NCBI RefSeq assembly: GCF_000717175.1
Contig: NZ_JNYD01000001.1
Span: 248,001 to 312,000, forward strand
Length of the DNA stretch: 64,000 bases
Source: Pseudonocardia autotrophica
GTDB lineage: Bacteria; Actinomycetota; Actinomycetes; Mycobacteriales; Pseudonocardiaceae
Direction of reading: 5' to 3'
Made by a program: the position numbers and the translations under genes. The notes under the pieces are model-generated. The model was not told the origin of the DNA. It was given only the letters and a program-made list of their open reading frames with translations, and searched no databases. Below, in pieces: positions 38,191-45,519 of the stretch. Every line of letters starts with the position of its first letter. Positions within the stretch are counted from its first letter, which is position 1.

Positions 38191-39402
38191 ATGGAGACGG
38201 TGAACGTCGGACTGCTCGTCGTGGTCGTGCTGATCGTGATATTCGTGATCATCACGCTGGCGAAGGCGGTGCAGATCATCCCGCAGGCGACCGCCGCGGT
38301 GGTCGAGCGGCTCGGCCGGTACAAGACCACGCAGGACCCGGGGCTCGCGTTCCTGGTGCCGTTCGTCGACCGGATCCGGGAGCGGATCGACCTGCGCGAA
38401 CAGGTCGTGTCCTTCCCGCCGCAGCCGGTGATCACGCAGGACAACCTCACGGTGAACATCGACACCGTCGTCTACTTCCGGGTCAACGACCCGAAGTCCG
38501 CGGTGTACGAGATCTCGAACTACATCACCGGCGTCGAGCAGATCACCACGACCACGCTGCGCAACGTCGTCGGCGGGATGACGCTGGAGGAGACGCTCAC
38601 CTCCCGGGACCAGATCAACAACGTGCTGCGCGGCGAGCTCGACGACGCCACCGGCCGCTGGGGCATCCGCGTCGAGCGCGTGGAGATCAAGGCCATCGAC
38701 CCGCCGCCGTCGATCCAGGAGTCGATGGAGCGGCAGATGAAGGCGGACCGCGAGAAGCGGGCCATGATCCTCACCGCCGAGGGCCAGCGGGAGTCGGCGA
38801 TCCGCAGCGCGGAGGGCCAGAAGCAGAGCCAGATCCTCACCGCCGAGGGTGCCAAGCAGGCGGCGATCCTCAACGCCGAGGCCGAGCGGCAGTCCCGGAT
38901 CCTGCGGGCGCAGGGTGAGCGGGCGGCGCAGTACCTGCGGGCGCAGGGTGAGGCGAAGGCGATCGAGAAGCGGTTCGCCGCGATCAAGGCCGGCCGCCCG
39001 ACGCCGGAGCTGCTCGCCTACCAGTACCTGCAGACCCTCCCGCAGATGGCGGCGGGCGAGGCGAACAAGGTGTGGCTGGTGCCGTCGGACTTCGGCAAGG
39101 CGCTCGAGGGCTTCACCAAGATGCTCGGCGCGCCCGGCGAGGACGGCGTCTTCAAGTACACCCCCTCGCCCGACGACGGCGTGCGCTCGGTCCCCGAGGA
39201 GGACGAGGAGTCCGTCAAGGACTGGTTCGACACCACCGGGGACCCCGAGATCGCGCGGCAGGTCGCGGCGGCCACGGCCGAGGCGACCCAGCACGTGCCG
39301 GCGATCGGGGAGGAGGCGCGACCCGCGCTGGGCACCGGGGGGCTCCCGCCCAACGGCGTCCCCGCCCGCGGCGACTGGTCCGAGGAGGCCCCGCCCCGCT
39401 GA
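38191..39402 (+). CDS. SPFH/band 7 (stomatin-like) protein
   Basis: A 403-residue membrane-anchored protein. One N-terminal helix (VGLLVVVVLIVIFVIITLA) is followed by the SPFH domain (AVVERLGRYKTTQDPGLAFLVPFVDRI, TVNIDTVVYFRVNDP, TTTLRNVVGGMTLEETLTSR) and an Ala/Glu-rich coiled coil with roughly 11-residue repeats (ILTAEGQRESAIRSAEGQ, ILRAQGERAAQYL). The last ~100 residues are acidic and probably disordered. ATG 38191 has GGGAAGGGA before it. It probably oligomerises with the adjacent NfeD. The gene ends against a cluster of family B palindromes. Confidence 0.93.
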   Translation: METVNVGLLVVVVLIVIFVIITLAKAVQIIPQATAAVVERLGRYKTTQDPGLAFLVPFVDRIRERIDLREQVVSFPPQPVITQDNLTVNIDTVVYFRVNDPKSAVYEISNYITGVEQITTTTLRNVVGGMTLEETLTSRDQINNVLRGELDDATGRWGIRVERVEIKAIDPPPSIQESMERQMKADREKRAMILTAEGQRESAIRSAEGQKQSQILTAEGAKQAAILNAEAERQSRILRAQGERAAQYLRAQGEAKAIEKRFAAIKAGRPTPELLAYQYLQTLPQMAAGEANKVWLVPSDFGKALEGFTKMLGAPGEDGVFKYTPSPDDGVRSVPEEDEESVKDWFDTTGDPEIARQVAAATAEATQHVPAIGEEARPALGTGGLPPNGVPARGDWSEEAPPR

Positions 39403-39412
39403 CCGGCATCAT

Positions 39413-39550
39413 GGAACCATAATGCGCGGCCAACTGGATCACTCAGCGCATTATGGTTCCACAACGCCTCCCAGGCGGCCCATTCTGAGCATTATGGTTC
39501 CATAACGCGACGAAAGCCGGTCGGAATCCGCACTATGGTTCCATAATGCG
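39413..39550. repeat. cluster of family B palindromes between convergent genes
   Basis: GGAACCATAATGCGC (39413-39427) and GCGCATTATGGTTCC (39446-39460) form a perfect 15-bp stem with an 18-nt loop. Two more copies follow, each itself nearly palindromic: GCATTATGGTTCCATAACGC (39489-39508) and CGCACTATGGTTCCATAATGCG region (39529-39550). The core is shared with 13196-13258. The cluster fills the SPFH/cbiO convergent gap and may terminate both. Confidence 0.88.
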
Positions 39551-39552
39551 AA

Positions 39553-40329
39553 TCAGGACAGGGCGAAGCCGAACGGGAGCTCCAGGCGGTGCCGCTCCAG
39601 CAGGGCGCGGTCCGCGAGGAGCTCCCGGGTCGGCCCGTCGGCCACGACCACGCCGTCGTCGAGCACCACGCTGCGCGGGCAGAGCTGCAGCGCGTAGGGC
39701 AGGTCGTGGGTGACCATCAGCATGGTCCGGCCCAGCCCGAGCAGCACCTCCGCGAGCTCGCGGCGGGCGACCGGGTCGAGGTTCGACGACGGCTCGTCGA
39801 GCACCAGGATCTCGGGGTCGCAGGCCAGGACGGTGGCCAGCGCGACCCGGCGGCGCTGCCCGCCGGAGAGGTGCAGCGGCGAGCGGTCGGCGTGCTCGCC
39901 CATCCCGACGGCCGCGAGCGCCTGGTCGACCCGCTCGGCGAGCGCCGGCCCGCTCAGCCCGAAGTTGGCCGGCCCGAAGGCGACGTCCTCGCGGACCGAG
40001 GGCATGAAGAGCTGGTCGTCGGGGTCCTGGAAGACGATCCCGACCCGGCGCCGGATCTCCTGCACGTGCTCCTTGCTCACGGGCAGTCCGCCCACCTCGA
40101 CAGTGCCCTCGCCGGGGACGAGGATCCCGTTGAGGTGCAGCACCAGGGTGGTCTTGCCGGCGCCGTTGGGCCCGAGCAGGGCGACCCGCTCGCCCGGCTC
40201 GATCCGCAGGTCCACGCCGTGCAACGCCTGGTGGCCGTCCGGGTAGGCGAACAGCAGGTCCCGCACGAGGAGGGACGGCGGCGCGGGGACCACCGCGTCG
40301 GCGGCGGCCAGCGGGTCGGCCCGGGTCAT
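39553..40329 (-). CDS. cbiO: cobalt/nickel ECF transporter ATPase CbiO
   Basis: A 258-residue energy-coupling-factor ATPase. Walker A GPNGAGKTT starts near residue 53, the Q-loop region is VFQDPDDQLFMPSVREDVAFGPAN (typical of CbiO), the signature LSGGQRRR, Walker B ILVLDEPSSNLD, and the H-loop LMVTHDLPYAL. ATG 40329 overlaps the cbiQ stop by 4 bp; ATG 40341 is in frame too. With cbiQ, a PDGLE protein and cbiM upstream it completes a CbiMNQO-type importer for cobalt or nickel. Confidence 0.93.
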   Translation of the reverse strand: MTRADPLAAADAVVPAPPSLLVRDLLFAYPDGHQALHGVDLRIEPGERVALLGPNGAGKTTLVLHLNGILVPGEGTVEVGGLPVSKEHVQEIRRRVGIVFQDPDDQLFMPSVREDVAFGPANFGLSGPALAERVDQALAAVGMGEHADRSPLHLSGGQRRRVALATVLACDPEILVLDEPSSNLDPVARRELAEVLLGLGRTMLMVTHDLPYALQLCPRSVVLDDGVVVADGPTRELLADRALLERHRLELPFGFALS

Positions 40330-41090
40330 GCGATCACCCATCCGGTCACGGCCAGCGCCGCGGCGACGGCGACCGGCGCCAGCCCGGTGGCCCAGTCCCG
40401 CCGGGTCGTGCGGTTCTCGGCGAGGACCGGCATCGCGCCCGTCCAGCCGCGGGACAGCATGGCGAGGTGCACCCGCTCGCCGCGCTCGTAGGAGCGCACG
40501 AACAGCGCGCCGACGCCGCGGGCGGTCGCACCGGCCTGCCAGAGGAACCGCGGGTCGTGCCCGCGGGCGACCCGGGCCAGCCGCATCCGCCGGGCCTCCC
40601 CGGCGATCACGTCGACGTACCGGAGCATGAGCGTGGCGATCGTGGTGACCAGCGCCGGGGCGCGCAGCCGCTGCAGCCCTACGAGCAGGTCCCGCATCGG
40701 CGTGGTGGCCGCCAGCGTGAGCGAGGTGAGGACACCGAGCGTGCCCTTGACCAGGATGTTCCACGCGCCGAGCAGCCCGGGCTCGGAGAGCGACATCCCG
40801 AGCCACTCGATCCGCGGGTCCGGTCCGGTGATGGGCAGCAGCACGGCGAGCACCACGAACGGCAGCTCGATCACCGAGCGGCGCAGGATCCAGCCCACCG
40901 GGATGCGGGCCGCGACCCAGACGCCGAGGAGCAGCACGAGGTAGCCGGCGAAGACCGGGAAGGCCTCGCGCGGGGTCGCGACCACGCACACCACGCCGAG
41001 GAACGCGGCGACGATCTTCACCTGTGGCGGCAGCCGGTGGACGGGGGAGTCGCGATGCAGGTGCAGCGGGTGGGCGTGTCCCGCGCCCAC
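40326..41090 (-). CDS. cbiQ: cobalt/nickel ECF transporter permease CbiQ
   Basis: A 254-residue T-component with about five membrane helices. The Ala-Arg-Gly coupling motifs that bind the ATPase are visible as RLARVARGHDP and, further on, MLSRGWTGAMP. The N-terminal HAHPLHLHRDSPVHRLPPQVK segment is rich in His, fitting a metal system. GTG 41090 starts one base after the PDGLE gene's stop, and the gene's stop overlaps cbiO, so translation of the whole set is coupled. Confidence 0.92.
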   Translation of the reverse strand: MGAGHAHPLHLHRDSPVHRLPPQVKIVAAFLGVVCVVATPREAFPVFAGYLVLLLGVWVAARIPVGWILRRSVIELPFVVLAVLLPITGPDPRIEWLGMSLSEPGLLGAWNILVKGTLGVLTSLTLAATTPMRDLLVGLQRLRAPALVTTIATLMLRYVDVIAGEARRMRLARVARGHDPRFLWQAGATARGVGALFVRSYERGERVHLAMLSRGWTGAMPVLAENRTTRRDWATGLAPVAVAAALAVTGWVIA

Positions 41091-41091
41091 G

Positions 41092-41490
41092 TCAGTCGTC
41101 CTCGGGCTCGGCGGACCGGGCGGACCGGGCGGACCGGGCGGACCGGGCGGACCGGGCGGACCGGGCGGACCGGGCCAGCACCCGGAACAGCACGAAGGCC
41201 ACGCCGAGGGTCACCAGCACGCCCACGACGCCGGCGATCCCGACCGTGCCGTCGCCGCCGAACACCGAGTAGTCCGCCAGCGGCGAGCCCGAGGTCGCGT
41301 GCTCGCCGGCGTTCTGCGCGATGCACGTGCCGTCGAGCTGCTCGCCGCCCCCGGTCTCGGTGACCTGGCAGCCGTGCAGCGCGACCGTGTCCAGCCCGTC
41401 GGGGCTGGAGCTGGCGAAGTAGGAGAGCCCGCCGGCGACGAGCAGGGCGACCACCAGGAAGCCGAGGAGGAACCCGCGCCGCCCGTTCAC
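41092..41490 (-). CDS. PDGLE-domain (CbiN-like) accessory protein
   Basis: A 132-residue protein with two membrane helices (FLLGFLVVALLVAGGLSYFA and GTVGIAGVVGVLVTLGVAFVLF). The SSPDGLDTVA motif after the first helix is the PDGLE signature of Ni/Co transporter small subunits that replace or accompany CbiN. The extracytoplasmic loop has two Cys (GCQVTETGGGEQLDGTC). The cytoplasmic tail is peculiar: seven perfect Ser-Ala-Arg repeats encoded by a 9-bp minisatellite, then EPEDD. It starts by GTGA overlap with cbiM. Confidence 0.87.
   Translation of the reverse strand: MNGRRGFLLGFLVVALLVAGGLSYFASSSPDGLDTVALHGCQVTETGGGEQLDGTCIAQNAGEHATSGSPLADYSVFGGDGTVGIAGVVGVLVTLGVAFVLFRVLARSARSARSARSARSARSARSAEPEDD
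41111..41173 (-). repeat. 9-bp minisatellite inside the PDGLE gene
   Basis: GCGGACCGG is repeated seven times exactly (63 bp). In the minus-strand frame it encodes Ser-Ala-Arg units, and because the unit is a multiple of three, copy-number changes keep the frame. Confidence 0.95.
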
Positions 41491-42191
41491 GCCGCACCCC
41501 CGGCGGCCGGCGTGGCCGGCGCGGACCTGCGGACCAGCGGTGTCGCCGTGCCCCGCAGCAGGTACACGAGGTCCGGCCGAACGGCCGCGACGGCGCCGAC
41601 GGTCGCGGCGGTGATCACGCCCTCACCGACGCCGATCAGCGCGTGCAGGCCGACCATCAGCGCGAACACCGTGCCGAGCCCGGCTCCGCCGCTGCCGCCG
41701 ATGGCGTACTCGATGACGAAGCCCAGCGAGGCGATCACCGTGTTGACGAAGGCGGCGACGAACGCCGTGGCGACCAGGCCGCTGCGGCTGCGCCGGGCGA
41801 CCCGGCGCAGCAACAGGGCCACGCCGTAGCCGGTGAAGACGCCGATGAGCGCCATGTTCGTGATGTTCGTGCCCAGCGCGGTGAGCCCGCCGTCGGCGAA
41901 CAGCAGCGCCTGGACGAGCAGCACGATCGCGATGCACACCGTGCCGACCCACGGGCCGACGAGGATCGCGACGAGGGCGCCGCCGAGGAGGTGGCCGCTG
42001 GCGCCGGGCAGGATCGGGAAGTTGATCATCTGCACGGCGAACACGAACGCGGTGACCAACCCGGCCATCGGCGCGGTGCGCTCGTCGAGGTCCGCGCGGG
42101 CGCGGACGAGGCAGAGCACGAGGCCGACGACGGCCACGGCCCCGAAGACGAGCGAGGTCGTGGCGTTCACCAGCCCGTCGCTCATGTGCAT
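41487..42191 (-). CDS. cbiM: cobalt/nickel ECF transporter substrate-specific protein CbiM
   Basis: A 234-residue S-component with about seven helices. The N-terminus MHMSDGLVN matches the CbiM/NikM Met-His metal-binding start, and FPILPGASGHLLGGALVAILVGPWVG, LLFADGGLTALGTNITNMALIG and LHALIGVGEGVITAAT are family signatures. ATG 42191 is chosen so that His is residue 2 as the mechanism needs. However, the only good Shine-Dalgarno (GGGAGG) serves ATG 42212, seven codons earlier. No B12 riboswitch is recognisable upstream; an AT-rich patch at 42281-42300 is a possible promoter. Confidence 0.92.
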   Translation of the reverse strand: MHMSDGLVNATTSLVFGAVAVVGLVLCLVRARADLDERTAPMAGLVTAFVFAVQMINFPILPGASGHLLGGALVAILVGPWVGTVCIAIVLLVQALLFADGGLTALGTNITNMALIGVFTGYGVALLLRRVARRSRSGLVATAFVAAFVNTVIASLGFVIEYAIGGSGGAGLGTVFALMVGLHALIGVGEGVITAATVGAVAAVRPDLVYLLRGTATPLVRRSAPATPAAGGAA

Positions 42192-42396
42192 GGCGGTGAC
42201 CATGGTGACCATGGAGGAGACCTCCCGGGTGCCGAGGGGAGCGCCGGACACGGCGCCGCCCCCATCTCAACGCGTCGGCGAGGCAATCGCAAACAATGTG
42301 CGGGAGCGAGACCGGTGCGACTGTCCGGTCGGAGGGGCCGGCCCGCCCGACGGGCAGGTCCGGTCCGGTCGGTCCGCCGCCGGCCGGGGTCCGGGG

Positions 42397-43290
42397 TCAG
42401 GCCGCGGCGAGCGCCCGCTCGCGCTCCCGCTCCTCGCGCTTCTCCGAGCGCGAGGCCAGCACCGACAGGCCGGCCCGCCGCAGCGCACCCACGGGCGCGA
42501 GCACCGCGCCGACCAGCCGGTCGAGCGCACGGACCTCGTAGGCGGGGGAGTCGCCGAGCTCGGCGACGATCGCCGTGTGCTCCCCGCGGACCCGCTCGGC
42601 GTAGCCCGGCTGGCGCGGGCCGCCGCTGATCCGCACGGCCGCGAGCGGCTCGGGCCGTCCGAGGAAGTCCCCGTGGTGCAGCAGGCGCAGCCAGCAGTCC
42701 AGGTCGAGCAGCTCGTCCCGGCGGCCCCGCCAGCCGCCCGCCGCGGTGAAGCTCTCCCGCCGGAACGTGACGTTGCACGCGTCGCCGACCAGGTTGCTGC
42801 GGCTGCGCACGATCTTGCGGGCCACCTCGTCGCCGCTGCGGGTGCCGATCAGTCCGTTCAGCCCGCGGCGGGGGACGAGCACCCGGCTCTTGTCGTCGAC
42901 GACGTGCCGGCGGGCCGCGACGAGCGTGAGGCCGGGGTCGTCGAGCAGCGGCTGGGTCTGCAGCTCGAGGCACCGCGGGTGCAGGATGTCCCCGTCCGTG
43001 ATCGTCTTCACGAGCGGGGACCGGCTCAGCGCCACGGCCCGGTTGCGGGCCTCGGCCCGGGGGAGCCGCTCGCCCGTCCGCTCCACCCGGATGCGCGGGT
43101 CGGCGAAGGAGCGCATGATCTCGTGGGTCGCGTCCGTGCTGGCGTTGTCGAACAGCACGAGCTCGAACTCGGGCTCCGTCTGCTCGAGGACCGAGCCGAT
43201 CGTCTCGGCCAGGTGCCGCTCGCCGTCCGTGACGGCCGCGGCCACGGACACGGTGGCCTGGTAGGCGCCCGGGAAGCCGGCCGCGGTCAC
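42397..43290 (-). CDS. family 2 glycosyltransferase
   Basis: A 297-residue GT-A glycosyltransferase. The fold is shown by ATVSVAAAVTDGERHLAETIGSVLEQT, the nucleotide-binding LVLFDNASTDATHEI, the metal-binding DGD (KTITDGDILHP) and, late, the acceptor segment DLDCWLRLLHHGD. No membrane segments. GTG 43290 overlaps by 4 bp the stop of a 19-codon micro-ORF that begins just after a TAGAGT -10. It is divergent from another GT2 gene and borders the envelope-polysaccharide region. Sugar donor unknown. Confidence 0.85.
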   Translation of the reverse strand: MTAAGFPGAYQATVSVAAAVTDGERHLAETIGSVLEQTEPEFELVLFDNASTDATHEIMRSFADPRIRVERTGERLPRAEARNRAVALSRSPLVKTITDGDILHPRCLELQTQPLLDDPGLTLVAARRHVVDDKSRVLVPRRGLNGLIGTRSGDEVARKIVRSRSNLVGDACNVTFRRESFTAAGGWRGRRDELLDLDCWLRLLHHGDFLGRPEPLAAVRISGGPRQPGYAERVRGEHTAIVAELGDSPAYEVRALDRLVGAVLAPVGALRRAGLSVLASRSEKREERERERALAAA

Positions 43291-43346
43291 CGGGCGCCCG
43301 GTTCCCGCTGCTCCGCCGCGTGGGCGTGGCGGTCCGTGCTGTCCAT
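43287..43346 (-). CDS. putative 19-residue leader peptide
   Basis: A 19-codon ORF (MDSTDRHAHAAEQREPGAR) whose TGA overlaps the GTG of the downstream glycosyltransferase (GTGA). A TAGAGT hexamer (minus strand 43360-43355) lies 8 nt before its ATG, so it would be nearly leaderless. It could deliver ribosomes to the glycosyltransferase start by translational coupling. No homology was recognised. Confidence 0.35.
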   Translation of the reverse strand: MDSTDRHAHAAEQREPGAR

Positions 43347-43420
43347 GGGGCGGCACTCTACCGAGCACACAGGACGCCCCCGGTCGGCGGGCCGATCGCA
43401 CTGTCCGTAAGGTTCGCGTC

Positions 43421-43675
43421 GTGGACCCGGAGCAGCCGAGCGCCCGCGGAGCGACCGGAGCGTGGTTGTCCGGGGCCCGAACGGGGGACGGTGCGAACGG
43501 AGTACACGCAGTCGGGGCAGCGCCCCGTCACGTAACGCGCCGACGAGGCCGACAGATAAGCCAAGCGATGACGGAGTACCGGGTGACATCTCGACCTGCA
43601 GAAGTCGGGCGCCGAAGCGTCAGCGCGACAGCACACGAGGTGCGACGAGGGGGAGACTGCGATGCAGCGCAGTGA
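43421..43675 (+). CDS. possible leaderless 84-residue ORF
   Basis: An 84-codon ORF starting with GTG 43421, 7 bp after TAAGGT (43408-43413), the spacing expected of a leaderless gene. It overlaps the following glycosyltransferase start by 14 bp. The product is Arg/Ala/Gly-rich with no recognised domain, and codon third positions are less GC-biased than in certain genes, so it may be no more than a transcribed leader. The 371-bp region between the two glycosyltransferases holds nothing else but the two micro-ORFs. Confidence 0.3.
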   Translation: MDPEQPSARGATGAWLSGARTGDGANGVHAVGAAPRHVTRRRGRQISQAMTEYRVTSRPAEVGRRSVSATAHEVRRGGDCDAAQ

Positions 43676-44933
43676 TCGGCGCAGGGTTGAGCGCAGTGAC
43701 GATCCGACCGTGTCCGTGGTGGTCCCCACCCGGAACGAGGCCCGCAACCTCCAGGTGGTGCTGCCCGCGATCGCGGCCGTGCGGCCCGCGGTGCACGAGG
43801 TGATCGTCGTCGACGGCAACTCCGTCGACGGCACGGTGGAGACCGCGCGGCGGGTGCTGCCGTGGGTGCGGATCGTCGAGCAGACGCGCAAGGGCAAGGG
43901 CAACGCGATGGCGTGCGGGTTCGCCGCCGCCACCGGCGACATCATCGTGATGTTCGACGCCGACGGCTCGGCCGACCCGGCGGAGATCCCGGCGTTCGTG
44001 GCGGCGCTGAAGGCGGGCGCCGACTTCGCGAAGGGCAGCCGCTTCGCGCGCGGCGGCGGCAGCGACGACATCACGCTGCTGCGGCGGACCGGCAACGCGG
44101 GGCTCAACGGCGTGGCCAACGCGCTGTTCGGCACGCGGCACTCGGACCTCTGCTACGGCTACAACGCCTTCTGGGCCGACCTGTTGCCCCTGCTGGAGCT
44201 GCCGGCGGTGGACGCTCCCGCACCGGACGACGGGTCGATGCTCTGGGGGGACGGCTTCGAGATCGAGACCGTGCTGGCCTGCCGGGTCGCCGCGGCCGAG
44301 CTCAAGGTCACCGAGGTGCCGTCCTACGAGCGCGAGCGCCTCTTCGGCGACACCAACCTGCGGACCTTCGCCGACGGCACGCGGGTCCTGCGCACCCTGG
44401 CCGCCGAGCGGCGGCGCGCCAACCAGCGGCGAGTGGAGCCACCGGCGGTGGCGGCTCCGGTCGCGGCGCGGTACGGCACGCCCCTCGACGGCCCGGTGAG
44501 CGCCCCGCTGAACGGTGCAGTGAACGGATCCGTGAACGGTGCCGTCAACGGGCACACGCGGAACGGGCACGCGCCGTCGAACGGCCACGGTGGACAGAAC
44601 GGGCACGCCGTCCACAACGGACACGTGAACGGCCACGGCCACACCAACGGCCACATCAACGGGCACGCGAACGGGCACGGAAACGGCCGCCCGCGCGGGA
44701 CCGCCGACACCCTGCCGGTGCCCCCGACGACCGAGCCCGCCGAGCCGATCGAGCAGGTCGAGACGGCCACGGCCGTGCCCCCGTCGCCTCCCGCGGCGAC
44801 CGCCCCGCCGCGCCCGTCGCCGCGCCCGGGCAACCGTCCGGCGGCCGGGACCGACCGTCCCGCGCCCCAGCGCGCCACGGCGCAGCGTGAGGCGCTCGAC
44901 GCGCGTTACGCCCTCGAGGAGGAGGCCTCCTGA
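43662..44933 (+). CDS. family 2 glycosyltransferase with Asn-Gly-His repeat tail
   Basis: A 423-residue protein. The first ~270 residues are a dolichyl-phosphate-mannose-synthase-like GT2 domain: VVVPTRNEARNLQVVLP, VIVVDGNSVDGT, the DxD motif FDADGSADP, KGSRFARGGGS and GYNAFW. The last 150 residues are low complexity; about 284-343 is a run of Asn-Gly and Asn-Gly-His units (NGHAVHNGHVNGHGHTNGH), then a Pro-rich stretch. The His density suggests metal binding or a multivalent linker, but no precedent is known to me. ATG 43662 has GGGGGAG at a good distance. No membrane segment is present. Confidence 0.88.
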   Translation: MQRSDRRRVERSDDPTVSVVVPTRNEARNLQVVLPAIAAVRPAVHEVIVVDGNSVDGTVETARRVLPWVRIVEQTRKGKGNAMACGFAAATGDIIVMFDADGSADPAEIPAFVAALKAGADFAKGSRFARGGGSDDITLLRRTGNAGLNGVANALFGTRHSDLCYGYNAFWADLLPLLELPAVDAPAPDDGSMLWGDGFEIETVLACRVAAAELKVTEVPSYERERLFGDTNLRTFADGTRVLRTLAAERRRANQRRVEPPAVAAPVAARYGTPLDGPVSAPLNGAVNGSVNGAVNGHTRNGHAPSNGHGGQNGHAVHNGHVNGHGHTNGHINGHANGHGNGRPRGTADTLPVPPTTEPAEPIEQVETATAVPPSPPAATAPPRPSPRPGNRPAAGTDRPAPQRATAQREALDARYALEEEAS

Positions 44934-44954
44934 GGGGTCGCCTCCTGCGGATCA

Positions 44955-44986
44955 CCGGCGCCCGGCATACTCCTGACGGGCGCCGG
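44955..44986 (+). terminator. terminator hairpin after the glycosyltransferase
   Basis: CCGGCGCCCG (44955-44964) pairs perfectly with CGGGCGCCGG (44977-44986) over a 12-nt loop, 21 bp after the glycosyltransferase stop. The loop contains CATACT, which could instead be a -10 for the membrane operon that follows, so the site is ambiguous. Confidence 0.55.
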
Positions 44987-45141
44987 GGTCCGTCCGGCGC
45001 CGGACGGTGTGCCCTGGTCCCGCCGCGCGGGCCGGTGCGCCACGCGGTGTCGAGCGAGACGGTGCCGAGCATCCCCACGGTGCCGGGCACGGGAACGGTG
45101 TCGGCCACGGACGACGTCCGGCGAGGGAACGGAGTGACGCG

Positions 45142-45519
45142 GTGAGCATGCCCTCCGCGGCGGAGCTGACGCGCGCCCGCACCGCGCGTCGCGGCGTCGC
45201 GCTGATGCTCGTCGTCGCCGGCGTCGCGGCCTGCGCCCTGAGCCTGCTGAAGGTGACCGGCGGCACCGTCGGCGACATCCGCCTCTTCGTCACGATCGGC
45301 TTCCTGCTGCTGGGCCCCGGCTGGTCCGCGGCGGGCTTCCTGCGCCGCGCGCCCGCGGCGCACGTCTGGCTGCTGACCCTGGGCGTCGGCGTGGCGACCA
45401 CGCTGCTCGCCGCGCAGATCATGGTCAGCACCGTCTGGTGGCACCCCGACCTGATGCTCTACATCGTCACCGGGATCAGCATCCCCTTCCTGCTCCGGCA
45501 CGCGGTGGTCGCCCAGTGA
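45142..45519 (+). CDS. small four-helix membrane protein, first of a three-gene run
   Basis: A 125-residue hydrophobic protein with about four predicted helices (GVALMLVVAGVAACALSLL, LFVTIGFLLLGPGWSAAGFL, VWLLTLGVGVATTLLAAQIM, LMLYIVTGISIPFLL). No family was recognised. GTG 45142 follows GGAG at 7 nt; ATG 45148 is an alternative. Its stop overlaps the next gene (GTGA), and that gene overlaps the third, so the three products probably form one membrane assembly in the polysaccharide region. Confidence 0.75.
   Translation: MSMPSAAELTRARTARRGVALMLVVAGVAACALSLLKVTGGTVGDIRLFVTIGFLLLGPGWSAAGFLRRAPAAHVWLLTLGVGVATTLLAAQIMVSTVWWHPDLMLYIVTGISIPFLLRHAVVAQ

Noticed and set aside
42192..42396. Cobalamin riboswitch before cbiM
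   Set aside because: I looked for the B12-box (GCCACTG on the coding strand) and expected long leader and found neither; only an AT-rich patch that might be a promoter.
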